Assembly: GCA_021413845.1 (NCBI GenBank)
Contig: JAIOPP010000026.1
Span: forward strand, 62,001-126,000
DNA from: Planctomycetia bacterium
GTDB lineage: Bacteria; Planctomycetota; Planctomycetia; Pirellulales; PNKZ01
DNA: 64,000 bases
Reading direction: 5' to 3'
Below are positions 1-7,724 of the stretch, piece by piece. The notes under the pieces are model-generated. The model ran no database searches. It was not told where the DNA came from and saw nothing but the letters and a program-made list of their open reading frames with translations. The translations under genes were made by a program, and so were the position numbers. Numbering within the stretch: position 1 is the stretch's first letter; the number at the start of each line of letters is the position of its first letter.

Positions 1-115
1 ACGAACCTCTCCTTGGTATCAGCGTCCTGTTGCTGGTGACCATTCTGCCAAACCACCAAACAGACTGCACGGCCGCGCAATTCCTATTTTCGGATTGCGG
101 CCCGCGTCTTGGTGG

Positions 116-183
116 CGCAGCGGTCTTATAAACCGCCTTAGGACACGGCATTCTGCCGTTGGGTTCGATTCCCCTGCTTTCCG
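116..183 (+). other. degenerate tRNA-like sequence (class II shape)
   Basis: The stretch has a perfect 5-bp anticodon-like stem (GCGGT/ACCGC) around a 7-base loop CTTATAA, a long variable-arm-like hairpin (ACGGCA/TGCCGT) and a T-loop-like GGGTTCGATTCCC. The D-arm is missing its second half, two T-stem pairs are mismatched, and the 3' acceptor-like GCTTTCC has no upstream partner. It is therefore not an intact tRNA. It may be a tRNA pseudogene or an integration scar beside the mobile DNA that follows. Confidence 0.3.
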
Positions 184-189
184 CTCGCC

Positions 190-378
190 CTAATCCGGCT
201 TAGATTCCCGCCTCGCGGCCCGACTCAATCGGTCGCGCATCCACTCCGCGAGCGGCACGTCAGCCGCATCCGCTGCGTTCTGGTATTCCTCGCGGTCGGC
301 ATCGGTCAATCGAATTTGAAATACTCGCCCTTTAGCCTCTCCGGCCGGCAGGGGCGGTCTGCCGATTTGCTTTTTCAT
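190..378 (-). CDS. small ribbon-helix-helix-like protein
   Basis: This 62-residue protein has a basic N-terminus (MKKQIGRPPLP), a short beta-strand candidate (GRVFQIRLTDADREEY) and two helices (residues about 28-40 and 42-57). That is the size and order of Arc/CopG/MetJ ribbon-helix-helix DNA-binding proteins, which are often antitoxins or plasmid and phage regulators. No toxin gene lies directly downstream. Two identical 13-base sites in opposite orientation lie 7 and 63 bases upstream of the start codon, the usual arrangement for an autoregulated RHH gene. The RHH assignment rests on pattern only. The DNA is less GC-rich upstream than the core genome, in keeping with an accessory origin. 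Confidence 0.6.
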   Translation of the reverse strand: MKKQIGRPPLPAGEAKGRVFQIRLTDADREEYQNAADAADVPLAEWMRDRLSRAARRESKPD

Positions 379-384
379 GCTGAA

Positions 385-453
385 ATTGTAATTACATAAA
401 TCTTTTAAATCAAGCCGATTCCCGATTGACTCGATACTTAATGTAATTACAAT
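385..453 (-). promoter_or_regulatory. paired operator-like palindromes upstream of the RHH gene
   Basis: ATTGTAATTACAT lies at 385-397 and its exact reverse complement at 441-453. Each contains the 10-base perfect palindrome TGTAATTACA. The sites lie in an AT-rich 75-base stretch just upstream of the start codon at 378, where a promoter for that gene must lie. Their position and symmetry suggest operators for the adjacent small DNA-binding protein. Confidence 0.55.
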
Positions 454-465
454 AACTCACATAAG

Positions 466-502
466 AAAAACCCCGTCGAAGCCTTGCAGGGCCGCGGCGG
501 GG
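466..502 (-). terminator. Rho-independent terminator (minus strand)
   Basis: CCCCGTCG (471-478) pairs with CGGCGGGG (495-502), with further pairing inside the loop. On the minus strand the hairpin is followed by five U residues (466-470). It would stop transcription coming from the transposase side before it reaches the RHH promoter region. Confidence 0.5.
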
Positions 503-558
503 AAAGAACAAGTCCGGCGGCTAGCGCCAGAATGCCCTCGACAACAGCATTCTAGCAT

Positions 559-602
559 CGTTAGCCGCCCTTTCAACAAAGGGTTTCCGTATATGGCTAA
601 CG
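559..602 (+). promoter_or_regulatory. nested hairpin covering the transposase start codon
   Basis: CGTTAGCC (559-566) is the exact complement of GGCTAACG (595-602), which contains the last base of the ATG at 593-595 and the first codons. Inside it CCCTTT (568-573) pairs with AAAGGG (578-583) around a CAAC loop. Folded, the start codon and any ribosome-binding site would be occluded. Structures of this kind limit translation of transposase mRNAs; that role here is inferred. Confidence 0.45.
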
Positions 603-1501
603 TCCTGAAACGTGAGCGGCAGCTAGCCGTTCTCAATCTCCTGGTCGAAGGTTCGAGCATCCGCGCCGCCGAGCGCATTACCGGCATCCATCGCGATACG
701 ATCTGCCGGCTCGCCGTGCGGTTCGGTGCGAAATGCCGCGAGTTCCTCGATGATCGCATGCGGAATTTATCGCTGCGGCATATCGAAGTCGACGAGCAAT
801 GGACGTTCGTCGGCAAGAAGCAATCACGGCTCACGACCGACGAGCGGGCCGAGCGCGGCAACATCGGCGATATGTACCTCTGGATCGGCGTCGACCAAGA
901 CACGAAGCTCGTGCCGACGTTTGCGCTAGGTAAGCGATCGGCCGACATGGCACGGCGATTCATGGTGGATCTAGCGAGCCGCTTGGTTCCGCACGACAAC
1001 CCACACGCGAGCGATGCGCATGCGTTTAAGCCGGAAGGGTTTCGAGCGGTCACGCAATTGAGCACCGACGGATTCGCGGCCTATCCCGAGGCGGTCGATT
1101 TGGCTTTCGGCCCGTATGTGAAGTTCGGGACGATCGTCAAAGAGTACCGCAACGCGAACATGCACTACACGCCGAGCGAAATGGTCGGCACCGAGCGCCG
1201 AGGGGTATTCGGCATCGACGGCGGATCGGAGGCGAGTATATGCACTTCGCACATCGAGCGGTTCAACGCGACCACTCGATTGTTCTTGAAGCGATTCAAC
1301 CGCCTAACGCTGTGCTTTAGCAAGAAGTTGGACGGCCTCGCGGCAGCCGTGGCGATGTACGTCGCTTATTACAACTTCTGCTGGCGCACACGGAAGCCGG
1401 GAACGACCGGAAAACGGCGACCGACCGCCGCGATGGCTGCGGGGCTGTCCGATCACACTTGGCGGTTTGCCGAGTTGTTCGAGGCTGTGAACGGAAACTG
1501 A
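593..1501 (+). CDS. IS1-type DDE transposase
   Basis: This 302-residue protein has an N-terminal helix-turn-helix-like segment (residues about 12-45, with SSIRAAERITGIHRDTI) and then an IS1-family catalytic region. The signatures are the first Asp in EVDEQWTFVGKK (about residue 68), the second in QLSTDGFAAYPEA (about 159), and the C-terminal block SHIERFNATTRLF...RFNRLT..FSKK..GLAAAVAMYVAYYNFCW, where the Glu is the third acidic residue. It is one continuous frame and does not need the frameshift used by classical IS1. No convincing terminal inverted repeats or target duplication were found, so the element ends are not called and it may be a lone transposase gene. A strong SD for the next small gene begins about 50 bases downstream. 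Confidence 0.85.
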   Translation: MANVLKRERQLAVLNLLVEGSSIRAAERITGIHRDTICRLAVRFGAKCREFLDDRMRNLSLRHIEVDEQWTFVGKKQSRLTTDERAERGNIGDMYLWIGVDQDTKLVPTFALGKRSADMARRFMVDLASRLVPHDNPHASDAHAFKPEGFRAVTQLSTDGFAAYPEAVDLAFGPYVKFGTIVKEYRNANMHYTPSEMVGTERRGVFGIDGGSEASICTSHIERFNATTRLFLKRFNRLTLCFSKKLDGLAAAVAMYVAYYNFCWRTRKPGTTGKRRPTAAMAAGLSDHTWRFAELFEAVNGN

Positions 1502-1560
1502 CGGTAGTCGCCAGTCGCAAACAGCGAATAGAATGCGACAAACCCCCAAAGGAGGCTGAT

Positions 1561-1833
1561 ATGGTAGAGCATCTGTTTCGCGTCCGGCTGAATGAACTAA
1601 TAACCGTTCGCGTGGTCTGCATGAAATGCCGAGCGGCGATCGAGGTAAGCCCTGAAACGCTAAGCCTTCGAGGCGAGCAATGCCGTGGATGCGGTACCGT
1701 GCTGGTAGAGCAACGCGACAATCGGCTAGTAAACCTCGGCATGGCAATCCGCGAACTGACAAGCCCGCCCAAAGCGGGGCAACCAGAAACCTTTTACGTC
1801 GAATTCGCGGTGCCGATCAAAGACACCGTGTAG
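1561..1833 (+). CDS. small zinc-ribbon protein
   Basis: This 90-residue protein carries two CxxC knuckles, CMKC (about residues 21-24) and CRGC (about 42-45), spaced as in a zinc ribbon. A short basic helix and a beta-rich tail follow. The start at 1561 is chosen because a near-perfect Shine-Dalgarno sequence (AAAGGAGG) lies about 8 bases upstream; longer in-frame reading overlaps the end of the transposase and is unlikely. It sits between the transposase and a strong terminator, so it may belong to the same mobile unit. Its function is unknown. Confidence 0.6.
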   Translation: MVEHLFRVRLNELITVRVVCMKCRAAIEVSPETLSLRGEQCRGCGTVLVEQRDNRLVNLGMAIRELTSPPKAGQPETFYVEFAVPIKDTV

Positions 1834-1849
1834 CGAGACGACTAAACTG

Positions 1850-1884
1850 AAAACCGCCCCGGGGATTACCTCGGGCGGTTTTTT
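1850..1884 (+). terminator. Rho-independent terminator
   Basis: CCGCCC (1854-1859) pairs with GGGCGG (1873-1878), flanked by AAAA on the left and a run of six T on the right. It follows the zinc-ribbon stop by 16 bases and could work in both directions. Confidence 0.75.
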
Positions 1885-1907
1885 CATGCGCTAACGCAGG
1901 GGCTTGA

Positions 1908-2120
1908 ATGTCGAATCAAACATGGTGGCGAATCGTAGCGATTACCTGCACAGCTACGGTCTGCTTCACGGCTATTGCTTGCTGCCGGCTACTAAAGACC
2001 GAGCCGCCTAGATTCGAGCGACACGCATTGCGCACAACCGATGAAGCAGGATTCGGCATCTTGTTCGACAATCAGACCGGAAAAGCCCAACGACTGCACG
2101 CCGAACCGTTCATAAATTGA
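1908..2120 (+). CDS. small membrane-anchored protein, unknown
   Basis: This 70-residue reading frame has one hydrophobic segment (about residues 7-26, WWRIVAITCTATVCFTAIAC) followed by a short polar tail. The hydrophobic stretch could be a membrane anchor, or a lipoprotein signal ending near the two cysteines at 26-27. There is no strong ribosome-binding site, and the gene lies just after a terminator in accessory DNA. I do not recognise the family, and it may not be a real gene. Confidence 0.35.
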   Translation: MSNQTWWRIVAITCTATVCFTAIACCRLLKTEPPRFERHALRTTDEAGFGILFDNQTGKAQRLHAEPFIN

Positions 2121-2180
2121 TCGCACCATCCGCCAAAGAGTCTAATTCAAATTAGGACACTATCGAACGTGCCTGCTACT

Positions 2181-2208
2181 TTGCCGGAGCCCGTCGCTCA
2201 CCTATAAC
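2181..2208 (+). promoter_or_regulatory. possible holA promoter
   Basis: TTGCCG (2181-2186) and TATAAC (2203-2208) are separated by 16 bases. This is a reasonable sigma-70-like pair ending 35 bases upstream of the TTG start of holA. It lies immediately after a partial copy (2165-2179) of the repeat that also follows holA. Confidence 0.35.
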
Positions 2209-2243
2209 GGAGTCTCGACCGGTTTTTTAGTCCCTGCTTCGAG

Positions 2244-3323
2244 TTGTCCGTGGCTGCCAAAGCTTCCGCCGAATCCGCTTCGACCGGCGCGCTCGACTTC
2301 CTCGCCGATTCCAACGGCGGCGACGTTCCGGCCGTCGTCGCGCTCTACGGCGACGAAGCGTTTCTCAAGCGGCTCGCTTTAGAACGGCTCAAGCAGCGCA
2401 TCGGCGGAGCGGGCGAGGCCGAATACAGCGTCACCGAGCTCGCCGGTCCGCAAGCCGTGCCGCGCGACGTGTTCGACGAGCTCAGCACCTTGTCTCTCTT
2501 CGGCGGCGGCCGGCGCGTCGTCGTCATCGACGAGGCCGATAAGTTCGTCACCGACTATCGTCCGCAGCTCGAAGACTACGTCGCCAAGCCGTCGAAAGCC
2601 GGCGTCCTCATCCTCGACGTCGACACCTGGCCCTCGAACACGCGGCTTTACAAAGCGGTCGCCGCGTCGGGCCTGAACCTCGAATGCAAAGCGCCGACCG
2701 GTACGGCGCTCGTCAAATGGCTCGTCGCCTGGTCGAAGACCCGGCATCGGGCCAAGCTCGAAACCGACGCCGCCGAATCGCTGGTCGACTTGGTCGGCGC
2801 CGAGCTCGGCCTCTTAGATCAAGAGCTCGCGAAGCTCGCTTCGGCAGCCGGCGAGAAACCGATCGGCGTCGAACTCGTAGATCAGTACGTCGGCACGTGG
2901 CGCACGAAGACCGCTTGGGAAATGATTGATGCCGTCGTCGACGGACACGCTCCGACGGCGATCAAGCAACTCGACAAACTCATCGGAGCCGGCGAGCATC
3001 CCATCGCGCTCTTGGCGCAAATGGCTTCGACCTTCCGCCGCTTTGCGAGTGCCGTCCGCCTGCTCGAACAAGCGGAGCGCCGCAAGCAACGGGTCGTCGC
3101 ACGACAGATCTTGGAGCAAGCCGGCTTCAAGTCGTTCGTGATGGAAAAAGCCGAACGCCAGTGGCGACAGCTCGGCCGAATCCGTGCCGGCAACTTGTAT
3201 CAAATGCTGCTCGAAGCTGATCTCGCCCTGAAAGGCCGCGCGTCGCAACCGGCCCGAGCCCGGCTGGTGCTCGAGCAATTCATCGCCAAACTCTCGACCG
3301 CCGGCGACCCGCGCAAGAATTGA
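2244..3323 (+). CDS. holA: DNA polymerase III delta subunit
   Basis: The delta subunit opens the sliding clamp as part of the replicative clamp loader. The 359-residue protein has the family's usual length and order. Residues about 28-150 form the N-terminal AAA+-like domain, with VVALYGDEAFLKRLAL, LSLFGGGRRVVVIDEADKF and a PSKAGVLILDVDTWPSNTRLYKAV segment. The helical lid follows, then the C-terminal collar (IDAVVDGHAPTAIKQLDKLIGAGEHPIALLAQMASTFRR...LLEADLALKGR). The frame opens with TTG at 2244; GTG at 2250 is an alternative, and neither has a clear SD. It is a single gene bounded by copies of a palindromic repeat. Confidence 0.88.
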   Translation: MSVAAKASAESASTGALDFLADSNGGDVPAVVALYGDEAFLKRLALERLKQRIGGAGEAEYSVTELAGPQAVPRDVFDELSTLSLFGGGRRVVVIDEADKFVTDYRPQLEDYVAKPSKAGVLILDVDTWPSNTRLYKAVAASGLNLECKAPTGTALVKWLVAWSKTRHRAKLETDAAESLVDLVGAELGLLDQELAKLASAAGEKPIGVELVDQYVGTWRTKTAWEMIDAVVDGHAPTAIKQLDKLIGAGEHPIALLAQMASTFRRFASAVRLLEQAERRKQRVVARQILEQAGFKSFVMEKAERQWRQLGRIRAGNLYQMLLEADLALKGRASQPARARLVLEQFIAKLSTAGDPRKN

Positions 3324-3328
3324 ATTAA

Positions 3329-3440
3329 CGTAGCAGGCACGTTCCACGTGCCGTAGCCACGCGCGTCGTTCGGTAAAAGAGTCGCGCGGCGTTTCGCGAA
3401 GTTTCGTGTGGCGGACGGCACGTGGAACGTGCCTGCTACG
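3329..3440. repeat. 26-bp inverted repeat pair, dispersed palindromic element
   Basis: Bases 3329-3354 and 3415-3440 are exact reverse complements over 26 bases, separated by 60 bases. Each arm contains GCAGGCACGTTCCACGTGCC or its complement, and ACGTTCCACGT is itself nearly palindromic. A third, 15-base partial copy (GAACGTGCCTGCTAC) is at 2165-2179. The pair lies between holA and the next lipoprotein gene and could fold into a long hairpin. It resembles a REP- or MITE-like intergenic repeat. Confidence 0.7.
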
Positions 3441-3563
3441 ATTTCGCCGCCGCTGCTAGCTCTCCGGCCGAGCCATCTTGTCGCGGCGGCGGTTTTTTCG
3501 TACTCTCCCGCCCCTTCGCCGCCTCACATCGTTTCTTCACCGCACCTCCGGCTTCTCACTTCG

Positions 3564-5264
3564 ATGAACGGACTCGCGCGCCGCCGAATCGCCGTCGTCG
3601 GGCTTTGCTTCTGCATCGCCGGCTGTGCCGCGCACCAACTTCCTCGCGATCCCTTCGGCACCGAGACGACCGACTCCACGTCGCCGGCGGCTACCGAAGC
3701 GAGCGCCTCCTCAGCATCGCCCCCGAACGAAAACAATGGCGCAGCGACAGCGAACACGACGCCCGTCAACAACGCATTAGAGTCGACCGTTGACCACGGT
3801 CCTCCGCCGACGAGCCCTTACGCGAAAAATTCCGCGACCGCCGCGAACACACCGACTCCGAACCGCGCCGCAACGCCAGTCGCGCCTAACTCCGCCACAC
3901 CTTCAACGCCGCACCGGCCGGCATCTCCGGCGGTGGCCGACGATGCCGCCTCGCTCGCGAAGATCATGGCCGAGCTGCAAGCGATTGGCCCGCTCGATCC
4001 AGCGATTCAAAGTCGGTTGATGGACGACCTCCGGCAGACCGATCCCGCTCTCTGGCCGACCTTGATGCAAACCTTCAAGGCCGGCATCGCCTATCGACAA
4101 CGAGCCACAGCGACGGCCGCCACGACCGCTCCGGCTGCGACTACAACGCCACCGACTCCGCCGGTATCGACGCCATCGGCACCGACGATCCCCGCTTCGG
4201 TCATTTCGCAACTTCGGAATGCCGACTCTCCTTCGCCGTTCGCCAACCTTCCGCTCGATGCGCTCGGCGGCGGAGGGATGACGCCGCGCAACGGCGGTTC
4301 GCCGGGCCTCGCCTTGCCGACGCAGACGATCTTGCAAGCCGCGATGGCCGAGGCGCAACGTCGCGATGAAGAACAGTCGCGCGTGCCGCCGAAGATCTCG
4401 GTCTCCGCCTCGCTCGTGAAATGCGATCCAGACGAAGCGGCCGCGAAGCCGTCGAAGGTCGAGCTCGTCGCACACACCGAGACTAAAACGGAAACGAAAA
4501 GCGATGCGCCGACTCCGACGAACCCCACGTCGCCGAATCCGCCGCCTGGGGATGCCGCTTGGCGCGAGTCGCTCGGGCTCGTCATCACCGGGCTCGAAAC
4601 GCAAACGCGGGAAGCACCGCACAGCGCCGCGGAAGTCTCGCGGCATGCTTGGCTCCGCATGTTGTATCTCGCGGCCGGGCGACGCGAAGACGCGCTCAAG
4701 CCGATCCCGGGCATCGCCGCGGCCGAGCAAGATTTTTGGAGCGAGCAGATCTACGGCCTCGCCACCTATCTCGATACCGAGAAGCTGACCGATCCGGCCC
4801 GCCGTTCGGCCGAAGCGCGCAGCCACTTGGCGAAGGCCGAGAAGCGCCTTTCCGAAGCCAGCACGCTCGCCGTCCGGAGCCTCGCGTTTTGCACCGAGGT
4901 CTCCAGCTACGGGGTCTACGAGCGGTTCAAAGAGTACCGCTTCAAAGCCGGCCAGCCGTTGATCCTCTATTCCGAAGTCGAAAACTTTCGCAGCGAAGAA
5001 TCGGCCAAAGGTTTTCACACGGCGCTGCGCAGCAGCTACCAGATTCTCGATCCGCAAGGCCGACGCGTCGCGGAAAACGACCTGGCGCTCACGGAAGAGT
5101 TTTGCCAAAACGAACGCCGCGACTATTTCATTCGCTACTTCCTCTCGGTGCCCGAGCGAATCTACGACGGCAAGTACACGCTGCAACTCACGATCGTCGA
5201 CACGCTGAGCCAAAAGATCGGCCAATCGACGATCGACTTCACGGTGGGCGAAGAGAAGAAGTAA
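3564..5264 (+). CDS. Pro/Thr/Ala-rich lipoprotein, planctomycete-type, unknown
   Basis: The start at 3564 (MNGLARRRIAVVGLCFCIAGC) gives a 566-residue protein with a basic N-terminus, hydrophobic core and a lipobox-like LCFCIAGC, so it is probably a lipoprotein. Reading upstream to 3408 would run through the inverted repeat and adds nothing signal-like. Residues about 25-330 are low complexity, rich in Pro, Thr, Ala and Ser, broken by a short helical block (ASLAKIMAELQAIGPLDPAIQSRLMDDLRQTDP...). The C-terminal 230 residues are ordered: a helical segment, then a beta-rich domain (VYERFKEYRFKAGQPLILYSEVENF...YTLQLTIVDTLSQKIGQSTIDF) resembling an immunoglobulin-like fold. The function is unknown; an envelope role is inferred. 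Confidence 0.7.
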   Translation: MNGLARRRIAVVGLCFCIAGCAAHQLPRDPFGTETTDSTSPAATEASASSASPPNENNGAATANTTPVNNALESTVDHGPPPTSPYAKNSATAANTPTPNRAATPVAPNSATPSTPHRPASPAVADDAASLAKIMAELQAIGPLDPAIQSRLMDDLRQTDPALWPTLMQTFKAGIAYRQRATATAATTAPAATTTPPTPPVSTPSAPTIPASVISQLRNADSPSPFANLPLDALGGGGMTPRNGGSPGLALPTQTILQAAMAEAQRRDEEQSRVPPKISVSASLVKCDPDEAAAKPSKVELVAHTETKTETKSDAPTPTNPTSPNPPPGDAAWRESLGLVITGLETQTREAPHSAAEVSRHAWLRMLYLAAGRREDALKPIPGIAAAEQDFWSEQIYGLATYLDTEKLTDPARRSAEARSHLAKAEKRLSEASTLAVRSLAFCTEVSSYGVYERFKEYRFKAGQPLILYSEVENFRSEESAKGFHTALRSSYQILDPQGRRVAENDLALTEEFCQNERRDYFIRYFLSVPERIYDGKYTLQLTIVDTLSQKIGQSTIDFTVGEEKK

Positions 5265-5523
5265 GAAGCAGCGCACAAAGTCGCAGCTTCCAACCACGCC
5301 GCTCCGTTCAATAGCCCCGGATGCATATCCGGGGCCGCACCGCACCGCAGCGGCTTTCCCCCCGCGATCGTGCGACTTCCCCGCGGGCATTCATCCGCGG
5401 CGATCGGCGTTTCCACGAGCCTGCCGGCGCTCACTCCTTGCAAGGCATCGGGCGTTTGCCTACGCTGATTGGTTCCGCCGAATCGCCGGCGTTTCTTCCT
5501 TCTTCCTCTCTCGACGACGAGCC

Positions 5524-6756
5524 ATGACGGACCCTTATTTCCAAGCGCGTTTCGCGGATCGAATCGGCGGCCCCAACTACGGCAAGGGGACCGAAATCTA
5601 TAAGTTCGAGAAGATCAAGCGCGCCAAACGCAAGGCACTGGCCGAGCATCCCGAGCGCTCGCTCGTCGACTTCGGAATCGGCGAGAACGACGAGATGGCG
5701 CCCGAGGGTGTGCGCCGTGTGCTGGCCGAAGAAGTGAACAAGCCGGAGAACCGCGGCTACGCCGACAACGGCATCGCCGCCTTCAAGGAAGCGGCCGCCG
5801 CGTTCATGCGCCGCAACTTCAACGTCATCCTCGATCCCGTCAAAGAGATCAACCACTGCATCGGCACGAAGACGGCGCTCGCCATGCTGCCGGCCGCGTT
5901 CATTAATCCGGGCGATGTCACGCTCATGACCGTGCCGGGCTATCCCGTCGCCGGCACGCACACGAAATACTACGGCGGCGAAGTCCATCGCTTGCCGCTC
6001 TTAGCGCAGAACAACTTCTTCCCGGACTTAGACGGCATCCCGGCCGACGTGCTCAAGCGCGCGAAGCTGCTCGTGCTCTGCTACCCGAACAGCCCGACCG
6101 GCAAGACGGCGACCGTCGACTTTTATAAAAAAGTCGTCGACTTTGCGCGGAAGCATCAGCTCGTCGTCATTCAAGACGCGGCACATAGCCTGCTCTCGTA
6201 CGACGTGAAGCCCTTGAGCTTCTTGGAAGTGCCGGGGGCGCGCGAGGTCGGCGTCGAAATCCATTCGATGTCGAAGGGCTTCCACATGATCGGCTGGCGG
6301 ATGGGCTTCGTCGCCGGCCACGAGCGGATCGTGCAAGCTTTCAGCGATGTGAAAGACAACAGCGATTCCGGCCAGTTCATCGCCGTGCAGAAAGCTGCGG
6401 CCGCCGCTTTGAACGACGACTCGATTCCGGTTCAGGTCCGCGCGAAGTATCGCCGGCGGTTAGTGAAGTTGGTCGAGCTCTTGAAGCGTTCCGGCTTCGA
6501 GTGCTCGATGCCCGGCGGAACCTACTTCCTCTACACGAAAGCGCCGCGCGGCTTGGCCGACGGCACGAAGTTCGACAACGCCGAAGCGGCCAGCCAGTAT
6601 CTCATCACGGAGCATTCGATCGTCACGGTCCCGTGGGACGATGCCGGTCCTTACATCCGTTTCTCCGTCACCTACGAAGCGGCCGATGAAGCGGCGGAAG
6701 ATGCCTTGATGCGCATTACCGAAGAGCGATTGACGCGCATGAAGCCTGTGTTTTAA
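5524..6756 (+). CDS. dapL: LL-diaminopimelate aminotransferase
   Basis: This 410-residue fold-type I PLP aminotransferase matches the DapL family. That enzyme converts tetrahydrodipicolinate directly to LL-diaminopimelate in lysine and peptidoglycan-precursor synthesis. The N-terminus FADRIGGPNYGKGTEIYKFEKIKRAK and the FGIGENDEMAPEGV block are typical of the DapL group. CYPNSPTG (about 186-193), the PLP-ring Asp (218, VIQDAAHS) and the Schiff-base Lys 251 in SMSKGFHMIGWRMGF are all present. The length is normal. It starts at ATG 5524 after a 259-base non-coding stretch and is monocistronic or read with the lipoprotein 41 bases downstream. A related class I/II aminotransferase cannot be excluded without a tree. 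Confidence 0.85.
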   Translation: MTDPYFQARFADRIGGPNYGKGTEIYKFEKIKRAKRKALAEHPERSLVDFGIGENDEMAPEGVRRVLAEEVNKPENRGYADNGIAAFKEAAAAFMRRNFNVILDPVKEINHCIGTKTALAMLPAAFINPGDVTLMTVPGYPVAGTHTKYYGGEVHRLPLLAQNNFFPDLDGIPADVLKRAKLLVLCYPNSPTGKTATVDFYKKVVDFARKHQLVVIQDAAHSLLSYDVKPLSFLEVPGAREVGVEIHSMSKGFHMIGWRMGFVAGHERIVQAFSDVKDNSDSGQFIAVQKAAAAALNDDSIPVQVRAKYRRRLVKLVELLKRSGFECSMPGGTYFLYTKAPRGLADGTKFDNAEAASQYLITEHSIVTVPWDDAGPYIRFSVTYEAADEAAEDALMRITEERLTRMKPVF

Positions 6757-6797
6757 TCGGTTTCGGTAGCCCGAAGCGTCCGAGGAGGTCTTGGGTC

Positions 6798-7718
6798 ATG
6801 GAATCGATATGCATTAAGCGAACGTTCGTCGGCGTCTGCTGCGTCGGCCTGCTGTTCGTCGCCGGTTGCCAAGAAAAAGAAGCTCCGATTCCGACGATCG
6901 CGCAAGACATCAATCGCGCGATGATGGAGCCCGACTCGGAAGAGAAGGTGCGCCGCCTGCTGGAACTTTCGGCTAAGGCGCGTGAGATTCATGACCTGCC
7001 CGCGACCCGCACGACGCTCGGCTACGCCGTGCAATCGGCAGCGACGATCGACGACCCGGTCTTGCGCGCCGAACTGCAAACGCTCGCGGGCAAGGAGCTC
7101 ATGCGCGGGAAGTGGGAAAAGGAGGGGCAGAAGGCGATCTCGGCGGCGCGCATCTCCGCGGCGACGATTCCCGATCTCTCGAAGAAAGTTAGCGCGCTGA
7201 CATCGCTGGCGATCGCGTTGCAGCAAATCGGCGACAACGTTTCGGCCGACACTTCGATTCGCGATGCAGAGAAAACGGTCGTCGGCATCGCGGAGCCGGA
7301 GCTGCGCGTGCCGTTGCTGGCCGCCTTGAGTGCGGCGTTCGTGAAGTTCGGCGACCCTGTGCAAGCCGAGAAACAACTGGGGGCGGCGCTGACGCTCGCC
7401 GGCACCATCCCGGATAGCGCGAAGCGAACGGCCGCCGAAAGCCAAGCGGCCGTGGCCTGTTACCGTAACGACCGGCCGATCGAAGGCCGAAAGTTCTTCG
7501 ATGCCGCGATCGCGACGGCGGAAAAGATTCCCGATGCCGCGGCCAAGTCGACGGCGCTGATCGGCATCGCGGAGACGCTGTTGCCGTATCGGAAGCAGGT
7601 GCCGGTCGAGCTCCCTTTGAAAACGGCCATCGACGTCTCGAACACGATCGCCAGCGAATCGGTGAAGCAGACGATCCAGAAACGGCTCAACGCCGCGCTG
7701 AAGACGAACAACCCGTAG
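6798..7718 (+). CDS. helical-repeat lipoprotein, unknown
   Basis: This 306-residue protein begins with a signal peptide and lipobox (MESICIKRTFVGVCCVGLLFVAGC, Cys about residue 24). The rest is almost entirely helical, with recurring units of about 35-40 residues ending in phrases such as IPDLSKKVSALTSLAIALQQIGD, IPDSAKRTAAESQAAVACYR and IPDAAAKSTALIGIAETL. This looks like TPR-like or Sel1-like solenoid repeats. It follows dapL by 41 bases on the same strand and converges with putA, whose stop is 6 bases away. No catalytic motif is visible; a scaffolding or envelope role is inferred. Confidence 0.6.
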   Translation: MESICIKRTFVGVCCVGLLFVAGCQEKEAPIPTIAQDINRAMMEPDSEEKVRRLLELSAKAREIHDLPATRTTLGYAVQSAATIDDPVLRAELQTLAGKELMRGKWEKEGQKAISAARISAATIPDLSKKVSALTSLAIALQQIGDNVSADTSIRDAEKTVVGIAEPELRVPLLAALSAAFVKFGDPVQAEKQLGAALTLAGTIPDSAKRTAAESQAAVACYRNDRPIEGRKFFDAAIATAEKIPDAAAKSTALIGIAETLLPYRKQVPVELPLKTAIDVSNTIASESVKQTIQKRLNAALKTNNP

Positions 7719-7724
7719 CCGGCG

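Noticed and set aside
504-1850. A complete insertion sequence around the IS1-type transposase
   Set aside because: No matching terminal inverted repeats or target-site duplication could be found by eye, so element ends are not annotated.
3903-5390. 495-residue open frame on the minus strand
   Set aside because: Antisense to the lipoprotein gene; almost only Arg, Gly, Asp and Ala with no fold-like pattern.
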